Of a stretch of DNA of 64,000 bases, positions 1 to 11,598 are shown piece by piece; position 1 is the stretch's first letter, and each line of letters opens with the position of its first letter. The DNA is from Amorphophallus konjac. Taxonomy: Eukaryota > Streptophyta > Magnoliopsida > Alismatales > Araceae. The stretch lies in contig JAHNEJ010003545.1 of the NCBI GenBank assembly GCA_022559845.1, forward strand, positions 124,001-188,000. Direction: 5' to 3'. The translations under genes were made by a program, and so were the position numbers. The notes beneath the pieces were generated by a model. That model saw only the letters and a list, made by a program, of their open reading frames with translations. It ran no database searches and had not been told where the DNA came from.

Positions 1-1832
1 AATCTGTTATTCTTCTAGATAATTGAAGCGTCACGAGGAAAAGTATCCTGTGCATGATTTCGAATTAGCAGCTGTCATTTTCACCTTGAAATTTTGGCAT
101 CATTATCTCTATGGAGAAAAGTTTACGGTCTACTCGGACCACAAAAACTTGAAGTACTTTTTTTCTCAAAAATAGCTAAATATGAGGCAGAGGAGGTGGT
201 TAGAATATCTAAAAGACTTTGATTTTTCTATTCAACATCATCATGGCAAGGCTAATGCTGTAGCAGATGCACTCAGTAGAAAACCAATGGGTATGCTATC
301 AAGTCTCATGATTAGTATGATTAATCTTATTCCTCAATTTGCTCAGTTGAACTTAGATATTGACAGGAAGGAAGATTGTTTCCTAGCTAATATTCAAGCT
401 CAACCTACATTAATAGAAGATCTGGTCAAGCTGTAAAATGATGATCCTATATTATTGGAGATCAAGGCCAATGTTGAACAAAGGTCGGATTTTTCTATTA
501 AGGATGGAAGATTGCTATTTAAAGATCGAGTATGTGTACCGGATCATGAGGATACGAAGAAATTGATTCTAGAAGAAGCACATAAATCCAAGTATACCAT
601 TCACCCAGGTAGTACAAAAATGTATCAGGATCTCAAAAGAAATTTCTAGTGGCCCAACATGAAGAGGGAAATAGCTGATTTCGTGTCTCGCTTTCTCACT
701 TGTCAACAAGTAAAGGTAGAGTATTTTAGACCCGCAGGTAAACTGCATCCCTTGAATATTCCCGAATGGAAGTGGGTGAGTATAGGGATGGATTTCATTA
801 TGGGGTTACCTAAGACAAGAGGTGGACACGATGCTATATGGGTAATCATAGACCGATTAACTAAATCTGCACATTTCATACCAATCAAAAGTCGATATTC
901 TATGGATATCGTGGCAGCATTATACATAAGAGAAATTGTTAAATTACATGGTGTCCCAGTCACTATTATATCTAATAGAGATCCTCGATTCACATCACAG
1001 TTTTAGAAGGGTCTACAACAGTCACTAAGGACTAGATTGAATTTCAGCACGACCTTTCATCCATAAACTGATGGTCAGACAGAAAGAACGAATCAAGTGG
1101 TAGAAGACATGCTCATGGCTTGTGTTATTGATTTTGGAGATAGTTGGCATGATCACTTGCCTCTAGTAGAATTTGCATATAACAACAGTTATCAGGCCAG
1201 CATACAAATGGCACCTTTTGAATCTCTATATGGAAAAAGTTGTCGATCACCAATATGTTGGAATGAATTAGGGGAAAGATAATTCCTAGGCCCCGATATT
1301 ATCAGAGATTCTATAGAGAAGATCAAACTTATTCAAGAGAGAATAAAGACGGCGCAAGATAGGCAGAAATCTTATGCTGATAATCGAAGACGCGACTTGA
1401 AATTTCAAGTAGGAGACCATGTGTATCTCAAGGTTTCTCCAGGTCGTGGTATTCGAACATTTGGCATTAAGGGCAAGCTAGCTCCAAGGATCATTGGCCC
1501 ATATGAAATTCTTGGAAGGGTCAGTGAAGTGGCCTACAAACTGGCTTTACCTACACAATTAGTAAAAGTTCATGACATACTTCACGTCTCTATGCTGAAG
1601 AAGTATGTATATGATCCTGACCATATTATCACTTATGACAATCTGGAGATTCAGAAGGATATGACGTACGAGCAAACGTCAATAAAGATTATGGAACGAG
1701 AAGTGCGTCAACTAAGAAATAAAGTTATTCCTATGGTCAAGATTTAATGGAAGAAAACATGGCCATATGAAGCAACATGGGAAACCGAAGCAGCCATGCG
1801 GAAAAAGATTCCTAGAATTATTTTAATTGTAA
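1..1832 (+). pseudogene. Unit A1: 3' part of gag-pol (RNase H, integrase, chromodomain), broken
   Basis: The window opens inside RNase H. The DHKxLKY segment lies near 140-160, and the HHCC zinc region of integrase covers about 570-720. The DDE core follows (GMDFIMG near 788; VEFAYNNSY near 1166). The chromodomain-like tail (REVRQLRNKVIPMVKI) ends near 1740. Frame breaks are a private TAG at 173-175, the array-wide stops at 434-436, 647-649 and 1064-1066, a TAG at 1004-1006 and a TAA at 1745-1747. The second catalytic Asp region reads SNRDPRF where sister units have SDRDPRF, so the catalytic Asp appears lost. It cannot make an active enzyme. Confidence 0.9.
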
Positions 1833-1880
1833 GTACACTCTCCATAATCCATGTATTGAATTTGAGAACCAAATTCTTCT

Positions 1881-1893
1881 AAGTGGGGGAGGG
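1881..1893 (+). other. Polypurine tract of unit A1
   Basis: A G-rich purine run (AAGTGGGGGAGGG) lies directly before the LTR start TGTAGTGCC. Equivalent tracts precede 47431, 55432 (with one C inside) and 63410. This is the expected primer site for plus-strand DNA synthesis. Confidence 0.8.
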
Positions 1894-2220
1894 TGTAGTG
1901 CCTCAGAATTTATATAATAATTTCTGGATTATTTATAGAATTTTCTAGAATTTATTAGAAATTTATAAAGGGTAAATAGATTAATAAATGGATTATTGAA
2001 ATAATAAGTCATTATAAGGCCCAAATGTGTTAAATAATTAACCTAGCCTATTTAAATAAAATCCAAAAGGTTTAAGGACCAAGCCCATTAAGTTTGGCCC
2101 ATATTCTAGAAGGTTATTTAGCCTATTTACGTATTTTAAGGATAAATACTATTTTTGAAGACAATAATATGGATAATTAACAAAAGAGTTTGATTTATGT
2201 TGAATTCTGTGCACGTTGGA

Positions 2221-2281
2221 TGTAACGGTCTATCGTGAGACCGCCACAGCCACGTAACGCACCAGTTTTGATGCGTTACAC
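2221..2281. repeat. TAACG...CGTTA inverted-repeat cluster 1 of LTR-a
   Basis: There are two modules. The second has perfect 8-bp arms, GTAACGCA at 2254-2261 and TGCGTTAC at 2272-2279. The first is AACGGTC...GACCGCC. The same pair recurs at 47759-47817, 55759-55818 and 63738-63797, upstream of the TATA box. Confidence 0.75.
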
Positions 2282-2368
2282 CCTGATAGTTCCGTGAGTG
2301 GAAGAACGAGCAAAAAGATTGGAACTTTAGGATCCTATCTGCAAGAGATCAACTTGGGAGATCTTATA

Positions 2369-2373
2369 ATATT
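2369..2373. other. Target-site duplication of element B (ATATT, left)
   Basis: ATATT at 2369-2373 directly precedes TGATGGG. The second copy is at 8522-8526. Removing element B and one copy restores the uninterrupted sequence of LTR-b and LTR-c. Confidence 0.95.
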
Positions 2374-4451
2374 TGATGGGAATCGACGCCGGGCAAGTAC
2401 TTTTCATATTGCGTTTATATCCTTTAGTTTATTTTTATATCCATGTGAAAGTATATGCGCAATTGTACGGCTTTATAAGCCAATACGTCATTCCCACGGA
2501 TTGCTTGGGTTTCTTTGTAATTTGTCAGTAGGACCAGCAAGGGGGCCCTCAGCCCTCTCCCATTAGTCCATGTCACTCATGTGGGGCTGGTCAATCATCC
2601 TAGGTGGCCATCTAGAAGGGTTGAATGTCAAATGCCACATGGGTAGACAAGTGGTTAAATTGGTCCAAGATAGGTCACCTACCTTCACCTACCATACCCC
2701 TTGGTCAAGGGGGCGCCCCTCTCCCCTTATTAGTTTAATATTTTTTGTGTGTTGTTGACACTTAATCCCAACCATCCATCCCCCATCCCTAAATCCAAGG
2801 GTCTACATTAGATTTGATACCTTTCATATAAAATGTTGTATTTTCATGTGAAAATCAATGAAAAATCAGAAATTTTGTTGTAACCCAAGAAGCTTGGTGT
2901 GCCCCCAGCTCCTCCCCTCTGGTTCCTCTCCTCCAACCTCCAGTTCTAGAGTGTATCCACCTTCTATCTTCCCCTCTCAACCTCTGATCTTCATCTGTGC
3001 CTCCGCCGCTGCCGTTCGTGTCGCCTTCGAGCCACCGCGGAGCCGTCTTCAAGTTTCTGTCCTGCTGGACAGAGGTGTAGTTCGTGAATTCTTGCTGCCA
3101 GCTATGAGCTCAGATGGATTTTCAATTTTGAGGGTGTGTTCTTGCCTTGCATCCCCACCTCTACCTAAACTTTCACATCCAAACTCCTCCATTTAGTAAT
3201 TTTCCATTTTCGTTCATTTTGCATTCCCAGATCTGTTTTATCTCTATCTACAGTGACAACAGCTCTGAGTTTCCCATCTCCGAAGACCTTTTTGAATTTT
3301 TCAAACCCTTCCAATTCTACTGGGAGTTCTGTCCATCATCCCCTACATCCACCATTTTTCGTGATTTTTGATCTGCCCTCTATTCATTTTTCAAAATTCG
3401 TGTTCTATCTCTGCTACAGTGCCTTTAGTCAGATTCCAGATCCGACCCACTGTTAGTGAAAAAATCCTATCAATTCGTAGCCACATCCAAACTTGTCCAA
3501 ACTAGTTTTACCGTCTTCCTAGCTCAATTTCCTACACATTTGATGATAACCTCAAGAGCTGAATCGGACATCTACCCTGCGGTCAATGACAGTTCTCAGA
3601 GGATAGCCCTGCAGATCTGAGAGTTAAGCCACTGTACAACAGCAACCTTCAAAATTCGCCAATTGGAAATGCAGGCTTTGTTATTTTTCTATAATTATAG
3701 AGAGTTGAAGCCCTTCAAAGCAGCTTTCCAACGGCGCCAGTTTCGTCGCATTCCGACGTCGGGGCTGATCGCAGCGTCCGTTCTCGCCGGAGCGCGCGCC
3801 GGAAAACAGAATCGGCAGATCCGTGGCCGGTCATTCCGACCGGTGCCGAACGGAGCCGCCTGGCCTCCGGTCGGTGAACCAGCGCACCTCCACTCCAGGG
3901 AGCGCCCTTTCAGGCATCCTCCACTACAGCGGTGCCATCGGGTCCCACACGGCCCCTCCGGACAGCGCGTGGGCCCCACAACCATAAGTTCGGGTGCTGC
4001 CGAAGAGACGCGAGAAGCCGCCCGTCAACCCGAATTCGGTCATGCCGGGCCCAGTTGTGTAGCCCTTTACCTCCCTGCGTGGAGTGGGCGATACTTCATT
4101 GCTGTCATCATTGTATAATATTTATCCCGGGAGTACGAGTTTCGACCGGGTCCGTCTTCCCCACGTCGAGCGCGTGGGGGTAACGCATTCGCTCCCTTCT
4201 CGGCATTTTGCTTACTTCATATATATTTGTTTATGCCGTTGCTAGAGAGCATGTGTAGGGATATCTAGCTCGCTTTATATGTTCATTACCGCTGCTGCGA
4301 GAGAGTACGTGACCGTCCCGTGACCCGATCTGGGCACAAGTGAGAGCCGACCACCCTAGCTCACTGCCGGTTTCTCAACCGTGCACGTCCGACGCTTCCC
4401 TCGTCAAGGGACGATCGCGAGCTTGTCGTGTCCGTGTCTCGTCCCGTATCA
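2374..4451 (+). repeat. Element B 5' LTR
   Basis: It runs from TGATGGGAATCG to CCCGTATCA and pairs with 6444-8521. The first half is AT-rich. A block from about 3,700 to 4,080 is strikingly GC- and CpG-rich. A TATA-like TATAATAT lies near 4114, which would leave about 300 bp of R-U5. Confidence 0.93.
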
Positions 4452-4454
4452 ATT

Positions 4455-4466
4455 TGGTATCAGAGC
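4455..4466 (+). other. Element B primer binding site (tRNA-Met)
   Basis: TGGTATCAGAGC complements the 3' end of plant initiator tRNA-Met and lies three bases after the 5' LTR. Confidence 0.9.
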
Positions 4467-4854
4467 GAGTTTGAGTCTAGGGTGTCAAAAAAAGTGTCAT
4501 TTACGTCTAGTTATTATTCATTGTCTACGTCGAGTCTAAGATCATCATATTTTCAAAACAACAAAAAAGAGTCGTTTTGGGTCACATACATCCCTTTACT
4601 CGGTATACCAAAAGGTGTCGTCCGAACGTTATGCTACACCTATCGGGAAGGCCACACACTTGCGCGAGTGATCTTCGGATCGGTTATCTCCGCCGCGTAC
4701 CGAGTTTTGGTCATGTCTAGGTGCATTAGCTAGCATAACATTTTGCTTTTAAAACACAAAAAAACAAAAAAAATGGCCTTGCATATCCAATCCTAGGGGA
4801 CCCAACCCCATCTTGGCCACACCCCAAGTCCATAGTACCGATGAAGTGGCCGGA

Positions 4855-5883
4855 ATGTTCCGAGCCATTATGGGAGCATTTAAGGGGTTGAATACGAGCC
4901 TAGATCGGGTTAGTACTAACCTAGATCAATTTTCTACCGGGGTAGATCGGATGTTCTTGGAGCCACCCCACGGGCCCCTTCTCCACGAGGTGGACACCTC
5001 CACGAGGGCTCCATTGCCACCCCCTCCAACCCGTGCCCCCTTCAAGGAGTTCGATGAACTGATTTCGGATTGGTTGGAAAGGACACGTGCTCCTTCACCA
5101 CCCGTAGATGCTCCACTGCTATCTACTTCCGATCTTCCTCCGGAGCCGTCAAACTTGGGGCCACCCCATCCCGAGCCTCTCGTGTTTCTAACGGGTACGC
5201 TATACATAACCGAGCCACTTCTTAGATGGCTCAAAGAAGACTTGGTCCCACATCCCTTCCCATCCATGGACCCCACCTTACCTTTAGTGCCAGTCAACTC
5301 ATTCCATACCACATTTCGGTCTAGTCACCATGTTGACACGTTAGACGATCTTGTCATGGGATTAGATTCACAATGGAAGTTGACGCACCTACTGGCCCGA
5401 GGCTTTGACCAACCCGCTAGTCTTAGCTTCACCCATCCGGCCTTAGGGTCCATTACCTCCGAGTGCACCGTGGGTTGTATCACCACGGAGGTCCTCTTAC
5501 TCCTCCCCTTACCGGACGAGCCCGAATTCATACCCTTTTGTCCGAGGGAGGAATCATACATCTTGCCTACGATCCCCGTCCCACCCGTTACAATTCAAGA
5601 AGGTGACTACCCACACCTTCAAAACTTCTACATGTGGGACTGTGACTTGTGGGAACCCACCACAAGGGGTCATACCTTCTTTGACCCTTTTGACCCCTTC
5701 ACTATTAGGCTTCCCGAGTTACCACCCGTACTCCCCTTCTTCAAGGAAGCCCACTTTTATGCCCCTTCACTATTAGGCCATCTACATCCACCAACCCCGA
5801 CCCACCTACACCCGGCCCTTCTAAACCACCCGAGTCGCCCACATTCAAAAGACCATCCACGCATAACCGCACCCGACGTATAG
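4855..5883 (+). CDS. Proline-rich protein of element B, unknown function
   Basis: About 342 residues from the first in-frame ATG. The frame is also open upstream to a TTG at 4813. The N-terminus (MFRAIMGAFKGLNTSLDRVS) looks helical with spaced hydrophobic residues and could self-associate. The rest is rich in Pro, His and acidic residues with repeated RAP-type motifs (TRAPLPPPPTRAPF, ERTRAPSPP). There is no zinc knuckle, DTG protease or transmembrane segment. It is the only long frame between the LTRs and has stayed open for over 340 codons in an element with aged LTRs. A divergent Gag is possible, but no Gag motif is visible. Confidence 0.55.
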   Translation: MFRAIMGAFKGLNTSLDRVSTNLDQFSTGVDRMFLEPPHGPLLHEVDTSTRAPLPPPPTRAPFKEFDELISDWLERTRAPSPPVDAPLLSTSDLPPEPSNLGPPHPEPLVFLTGTLYITEPLLRWLKEDLVPHPFPSMDPTLPLVPVNSFHTTFRSSHHVDTLDDLVMGLDSQWKLTHLLARGFDQPASLSFTHPALGSITSECTVGCITTEVLLLLPLPDEPEFIPFCPREESYILPTIPVPPVTIQEGDYPHLQNFYMWDCDLWEPTTRGHTFFDPFDPFTIRLPELPPVLPFFKEAHFYAPSLLGHLHPPTPTHLHPALLNHPSRPHSKDHPRITAPDV

Positions 5884-6443
5884 GTGTTCCCCATGCCATC
5901 CATTCCCAGTTGCACAACATGCATGCATGGCACATATTCGGGTGTCCTGGTCCGCCGCCACCCATGTATGGGTCGGACTAACATTAGGTGTGTCTAGGGT
6001 CATAGTTGAGTCAATGTGCTTTTCTTCGTGTGGTTTGTTTTGTGTGGTTTGTTTGCATGGTTTGTGTGTCGTTTGTTTGTCTGCATGTGTCTTGTGCAAG
6101 CTCGTCGATGTCAGTCTCTTATGAGTGTGAAGCGAGTAGACTCGCTTGATGAGTATGGGATCGGTTCTCTATCTATACCCGGATCTAGTCACCTACAGGG
6201 ACTCAGCGGTGATTCCTAGTGAGTCTTCAAGCCGCCACCTCCCTTTTTGAAAGTGCCCCACCCGGAGTGTCCACCTTTAGCCCATAGCAGCTTGCGCATA
6301 TCGAGTATATATGGAATGAGCAGGTGACGATCACTTGGAGCGGAGCATACCCGCGTTACTTGGCACGGTGACGGATCCGTCGAAGTACTCGCGCATCCCT
6401 ACCCCTACTCGACGGGGTCGAGTTCCTCCCACCCGGGGAGAGT
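5884..6443 (+). other. Element B 3' untranslated region and polypurine tract
   Basis: No coding signal was seen. A GT-rich stretch with repeated TTTGTTTG/GTGT runs covers about 6010-6090. A purine-rich GGGGAGAG lies at the boundary with the 3' LTR at 6444. Confidence 0.6.
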
Positions 6444-8521
6444 TGATGAGAATCGACGCCGAGCAAGTACTTTTCATATTACATTTATATCCTTTAGTTT
6501 ATTTTTATATCCATGGGAAAGTATATACGCAATTGTACGACTTTATAAGCCAATGCGTCATTCCCACGGATTGTTTGGGTTTCTTTGTAATTTGTCAGTA
6601 GAACCAGCAAGGGGGCCCTCACCCCTCTCCCATTGGTCCATGTCACTCATGTGGGGCTGGTCAACCATCCTAGGTGGCCATCTAGAAGGGTTGAATGTCA
6701 AATACCACATGGGTAGACAAGTGGTTAAATTGGTCCCAGGTAGGTCACCTACCTTCACCTACCATACCCCTTGGTCAAGGGGGCGCCCCTCTCCCCTTAT
6801 TAGTTTAATATTTTTTGTGTGTTGTTCACACTTAATCCCAGCCATCCATCCCCCATCCCTACATCCAAGGGTCTACATTAGATTTGATACCTTTCATATA
6901 AAATGTTGTATTTTCATGTGAAAATCAATGAAAAATCAGAAATTTTGTTGTAAACCAAGAAGCTTGGTGCGCCCCCAGCTCCTCCCCTCTGGTTCCTCTC
7001 CTCCAACCTCCAGTTCTAGAGTGTATCCACCTTTTATCTTCCCCTCTCAACCTCTGGTCTTCATCTGTGCCGCCGCCGCCGCCGTTCGTGCCGCCTTCGA
7101 GCTGCCGCGGAGCCGTCTTCAAGTTTCTGTCCTGCTGGACAGAGGTGTAGTTCGTGAATTCTTACTGCCAGCCACGAGCTCATATGGATTTGAAATTTTG
7201 AGGGTGTGTTCTTTCCTTGCATCCGCACCTCCACCTAACTTTTCACATCCAAACTCCTACATTTAGTAATTTTCCATTTTCTTTGATTTTGCATTCCCAG
7301 ATCTATTTTGTCTCTGTCTACAGTGACAATAGCTCTGAGTTTCCCATCTTCGATCACCTTTTTGAATTTTCCAAATCCTCTCAATTTTACTGGGAGTTCT
7401 GTCCATCATCCCCTACATCTATCATTTTTTGTAATTTTTTATCTGCCCTCTATCTATTTTTAAAAATTCATGTTCTATCTCTGCTATAGTGCCTTTAGTC
7501 AGATTCCAGATCTAACCCACTGTTAGTGAAAAACTCCTATCAATTCATAGCCACATCCAAACTTGTCCAAACAAGTTTTTCCATCTTTCTAGCTCAATTT
7601 ACTACACCTTTGATGAAGACCTCAGGAGCTGAATCGGACATCTACCCTGCGGTCAACGACAGTTCTCAGAGGACAGCCCTGCAGATCTGAGAGTTAAGCC
7701 ACTGTACAACAGCAACCTTCAAAATTCGCCAATTAGAAGTGCAGGATTTTTTATTTTTCTTTAATCATAGATAGTTGAAGCCCTTCGAAGCAGCTTTCCA
7801 ACAGCGCCAGTTTCGTCGCATTCCGACGTCGGGGCTGATCCCAGCGTCCATTCTCGCCGGAGCCCGTGCCGGAAAACAGAACCGGCAGATCCGTGGCCGG
7901 TCTTTCCGACCAGTGCGGAACGGAGCCGCCTGGCCTCCGGCCGGTGAACCAGCGCGCCTCCACTCCAGGGAGCGCCCTTCCAGGCATCCTCCACTACAGC
8001 GGTGCCATCGGGTCCCACACGGCCCCTCCGGACAGCACGTGGGCCCCAAAGCCACAAGTTCGGGTGCTGCCGAAGAGACGCGAGAAGCCGCCCGTCAACC
8101 CGAATTCGGTCATGCCGGGCCCAGTTGTGTAGCCCTTTACCTCCCTGCGTGGAGTGGGCGATACTTCATTGCTGTCATCATTGTATAATATTTATCCCGG
8201 GAGTACGAGTTTCGGCCGGGTCCGTCTTCCCCACGCCGAGCGCGTGGAGGTAACGCATTCGCTCCCTTCTCGGCATTTTGCTTACTTCATATATATTTAT
8301 TTATGCCGCTGCTAAAGAGCATGTGTAGGGATATCTAGCTCGCTTTATATGTTCATTACCGCTGTTGCGAGAGAGTACGTGACCGTCCCGTGACCCGATC
8401 CGGGCACAAGTGAGAGCCGACCACCCTAGCTCACTGCCGGTTTCTCAACCGTGCACGTCCGACGCTTCCCTCGTCAAGGGACGATCGCGAGCTTGTCGTG
8501 TCCGTGTCTCGTCCCGCATCA
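6444..8521 (+). repeat. Element B 3' LTR
   Basis: It starts TGATGAGAATCG and ends CCCGCATCA, the same length as the 5' LTR (2,078 bp). It has many substitutions but no net indel. The TATA-like box is near 8184. Confidence 0.93.
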
Positions 8522-8606
8522 ATATTACTAAGGACTCTTAGGGGTTAGGTTCTGGCAAATTAAGGCCTCTAGAATCGATCTAATCTTCAAACCCTAGCTA
8601 AAACCC

Positions 8607-8614
8607 TATAAATA
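8607..8614 (+). promoter_or_regulatory. TATA box of LTR-a
   Basis: TATAAATA sits in a CCCTATAAATAGGACC context repeated at 47991-47998. LTR-c (55992-55999) and LTR-d (63970-63977) have TATAAATATGACC. It is the best promoter candidate in the LTR. Confidence 0.65.
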
Positions 8615-9332
8615 GGACCTAGTTCTGAACTGAGCGACCCTTACTTTTGGCTCGTGAAGAATCAAGGTAAGGAGTCATAATTTCAGGAAGTTCTTTAGAA
8701 GATTTTGTTTAGTATACTTTAGACTAATAGTTCTCCAAATTTCATGTTAGGAGAACAAGTAACCAAGGAGATTGAAGCTTCCAAAGTTGATGGTTCAACC
8801 ATAATAACTTAGGAAACTGAACGCAAGACCCCTAAAGATCAAGAGATTAGGACGTCTAAACGGGGTAATTAGAGCTCAATCCATTAGAATTTTTTGTTCA
8901 CCTTAGTTTCATCTTTTTACCCTCAAAATTTCACATCTTTAGGTCAAGAGGTCGTGGAGTTAGAGCAGGGGGAAATTGCTAGAAAATCATTGGAAAAGGA
9001 GAACTAGGGCACGGTTTTTAGACTCAAATTAGAAGCTTAAAGCCTAGTTAAGAGGTAGGTAATCTCATGATTGGCAAAAATATCTTGTTAGGGATAAAGC
9101 CCTCTGATTTTGATTGATTTCATGCATCATAGATCATGAATTTCATGTTTTAGTAGGTCATGCATACATATATACTCTTAACCCTAACTAAGTTAAAAAG
9201 GAACTCTCTTGTCAAATTCATAGAAAACCTATGCATACTAGTAGGTTAGCCTTCATTCTATCATATGGAAGTTTATATATGATTTCCAGACATGTTGTAA
9301 GTTGAAACCTTAGATTTTTACCAGCAGACGAT

Positions 9333-9515
9333 CTGACGCATCAAGGTAAGACCGCTACAATTACCTAACGACCTTACGACAAGCCGTCACACCCTCTGTT
9401 GCATTTTAATTGCTCTATTGTCTCTGACGGACCATAATAGGAGCGTTACACTACTGTAACGGTCCCACGATAAACCGTCACTATCACTGTGACGCCCCCA
9501 TTCTCGACCGTCAGA
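9333..9515. repeat. TAACG...CGTYA inverted-repeat cluster 2 of LTR-a
   Basis: Five modules about 30-35 bp apart. Each has a left arm such as TAACGGTC or TGACGCA, an 8-10 base middle, and a right arm such as ACCGTCA or GCGTTACA. Counterparts are at 48721-48900 and 56702-56882. Confidence 0.75.
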
Positions 9516-9865
9516 GTAACTGTAGACAGAATTGAAGAACAATCACATTAACTTATAAATATGCCTAGTTATCTAAGTTTTGACCTGTTGATATGACTTT
9601 AAATTTATTAATTGGTTCATGATAAGTATCACATGTTAAAAGCATCTTGAAATATTTTAAGGATATGTTAATTTCATGCCAAAGCACTATAGTTTGTATT
9701 AACTCCATGATTTTAAATGATGTGTTGAGGAAGTTTTATCATGATTTCATATTGTTACACATTCTTTCTATCAATATAGTCATTTTCTTTAAGTACATGG
9801 CACATATTCCGGTATGTTGTCCATTAGTTCACACTTTGCACTATAGGAACATTATTCTTGGACAT

Positions 9866-9977
9866 GAGGACCTCTCTATTGGATATTCCTTCCAATGGAC
9901 TAGGAAATCTTGTTTCAAGGCCTCCATAATTCTCCGTGAGCCTGGGATTCCCAATAGGACGCCGAGTTAGTTGTACC
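9866..9977 (+). promoter_or_regulatory. Shared leader block, copy in LTR-a
   Basis: The ordered blocks GAGGACCTCTCT, a CTCCGTAA-like block (here CTCCATAA), GGGATTCCC and a GTTGTACC-type ending occur here. The same blocks appear in the leaders of elements C and D with nearly the same spacing. The copy lies downstream of the TATA box and so would be in the RNA. Confidence 0.6.
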
Positions 9978-10028
9978 ATTAAAGCCCATTTAGTAGATTA
10001 CACTATCGATGTTTCTGATTCTAGCAAT

Positions 10029-10187
10029 GTAACGGATCTATACTGGACCGTCAGGAGCATCTAACGGCCCAATATAAGACCGTCACATTTCACTAAGTAT
10101 ATTTTACTATTTCTGGATTCAGACTAATGTAACGGCAGAATACTGGAGCATCACATCATGTAACGACCCAGTCCTTGACCGTCACAT
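10029..10187. repeat. TAACG...CGTYA inverted-repeat cluster 3 of LTR-a
   Basis: Four modules, for example TAACGGATC...GACCGTCA and TAACGGCCC...GACCGTCAC, follow the shared leader block. Counterparts are at 49415-49572 and 57395-57552. Confidence 0.75.
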
Positions 10188-11371
10188 TGTTTGAGTGCTT
10201 AACCCAAGGTTTGACCCAAGGTTTGATGTTTCAAAGTTTCTATATGGATTATTGATGATCTAGAACTTGCCATATTATCCAAAGAGGCTTAATATAATGA
10301 AATAAAAGTTAAAGAAATATACCGTTATGTTACCGATTTATTTCCATAAGCATAACCTTGTTTAAGTCATTCTTGACTCTCGCATTATTAAATTGAAGCG
10401 TTCATTCATTGAATAGTGTTACCATGAACTTATTGAATTGTACATTCTTGGCCATACTTTATTGTTACATGCGTGGAAGTAGCTTGATTTATACTTGAAG
10501 ATGCGATCGAGCACTGATTGTGTTCAAGGGCTCTATGCTAGTCCCCTCGGCTAATTGCCGGAAACATACTATTATAAACCATGGGGTATGATGCAACTGG
10601 CGTCGCATTGCGCTGGGAGTACTTTCTCTATAAATAAGTGAAGATCCACGGCGCGACATGACTTTCGTATACATGACTTGATATTCCATAGAAATTCATG
10701 AAGTACTTGCTCATAAGTAAAAGATACTGGAGTGATGATTATGTGGCTTGCTAGTACATTCTCGTTACATTATTGTTCTTGAAAGGTCATAACATGTTCT
10801 TGTTACACTCTTGCTAGTTCATACTTGCTCTCATTCTATCTTAAACGACCATCTTTGTTACTTTAGGTATTCGCATGATTGATCGCATTCGCATGATTTT
10901 ACCTTATTTCTTTAGAGCTAAAATGTTAATTACTTTAATGATGCCTTCATGTTGATGCGAAGATACCTACTGGGCAAGTGTGCTCATTACCTATTTCCAT
11001 TCTTTTCAGGAAATGAAAGTGATTCGAATTCGGATCCGGGTTATACAAGTAACGGGTCCTAGAGCGAATGAAAGTGTTGTCAATATGAGAGTGAAGGCTT
11101 AGGAAAGTCTATATTGTTTAGATTGAGTCTATGTAATTTTCCTATTTCTTGAGTCTGATAGATTGGAAAAAGTTGAAAGTTATTATATTTGAATATTTGA
11201 TTATTATGAAATAAGTTGGAGTTTGATGAAAATATTGTGCAATTGCATTTATGTGTGTGATTGTCTTGCGCTCTGATCATTCTTGCTTGCAAAAGGCTTA
11301 CCATGCCGGCTGTTCACGTTTGTCGAGCGAGTCCTCCGCTGTCATAAAGGCTCGGGGCGTGACAGTTAAGT

Positions 11372-11383
11372 TGGTATCAGAGC
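11372..11383 (+). other. Family A primer binding site, unit A2
   Basis: TGGTATCAGAGC (tRNA-Met) lies seven bases after the LTR end GTGACA. The same site is at 50759-50770 (A3) and 58739-58750 (A4). Confidence 0.9.
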
Positions 11384-11598
11384 CTAAGTCTCAAGACTTA
11401 GGAAGAAGAGTCATGTCATAGGATAAGTCCAAGGTTTAAGGACCCCTACCTATGAACTAAGGAAGAAATTTCCACACCCATGTGAGAATTGGGTAGAACC
11501 CGGGATAAGATAGTTAATTAGTTTTAAGATTGATTTTCCTTCCAGTTTCACGAGAAATAACAAGTTGTTATTTTTCTCTCAGGTACCCTATTTTTACC

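Larger units (their letters stand above)
2374..8521 (+). mobile_element. Element B: non-autonomous LTR retrotransposon nested in LTR-a
   Basis: It has two LTRs of exactly 2,078 bp, TG...CA ends and a 5-bp target duplication ATATT. A primer site matches initiator tRNA-Met at 4455-4466, and a short purine-rich tract lies before 6444. The 1,992-bp internal region has no protease, reverse transcriptase, RNase H or integrase and encodes one unfamiliar proline-rich protein. This fits the LARD or TR-GAG class, which must be moved by another element's enzymes. The LTRs differ by a few percent by eye, so the insertion is not recent. Its parent lineage cannot be named. Confidence 0.93.
1894..11364 (+). 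repeat. LTR-a of family A, split by element B
   Basis: It starts TGTAGTGCCTCAG and ends GTGACA. Without element B and its duplicated ATATT it is 3,318 bp, matching LTR-b and LTR-c. It serves both as 3' LTR of A1 and 5' LTR of A2. A TATA box (TATAAATA) lies at 8607-8614, about 560 bp into the restored LTR, so roughly 2.7 kb would be transcribed as R-U5. This transcribed part holds clusters of TAACG...CGTYA inverted repeats and the shared leader block. Confidence 0.92.

Noticed and set aside
703..993. Antisense frame within the integrase, seen again at 14858, 54242 and 62221
   Set aside because: It is a shadow of the integrase coding strand and is kept only by that conservation.
3663..4183. 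Frames of 80-150 codons on both strands in the GC-rich part of the element B LTR
   Set aside because: High GC opens frames on both strands. The encoded residues differ between the two LTRs without sign of protein constraint.
9647..9970. Frame of about 107-111 codons repeated at 49034 and 57014
   Set aside because: It lies in the LTR and recurs only because the LTR recurs. It overlaps the structured leader block and has no known motif or codon support.
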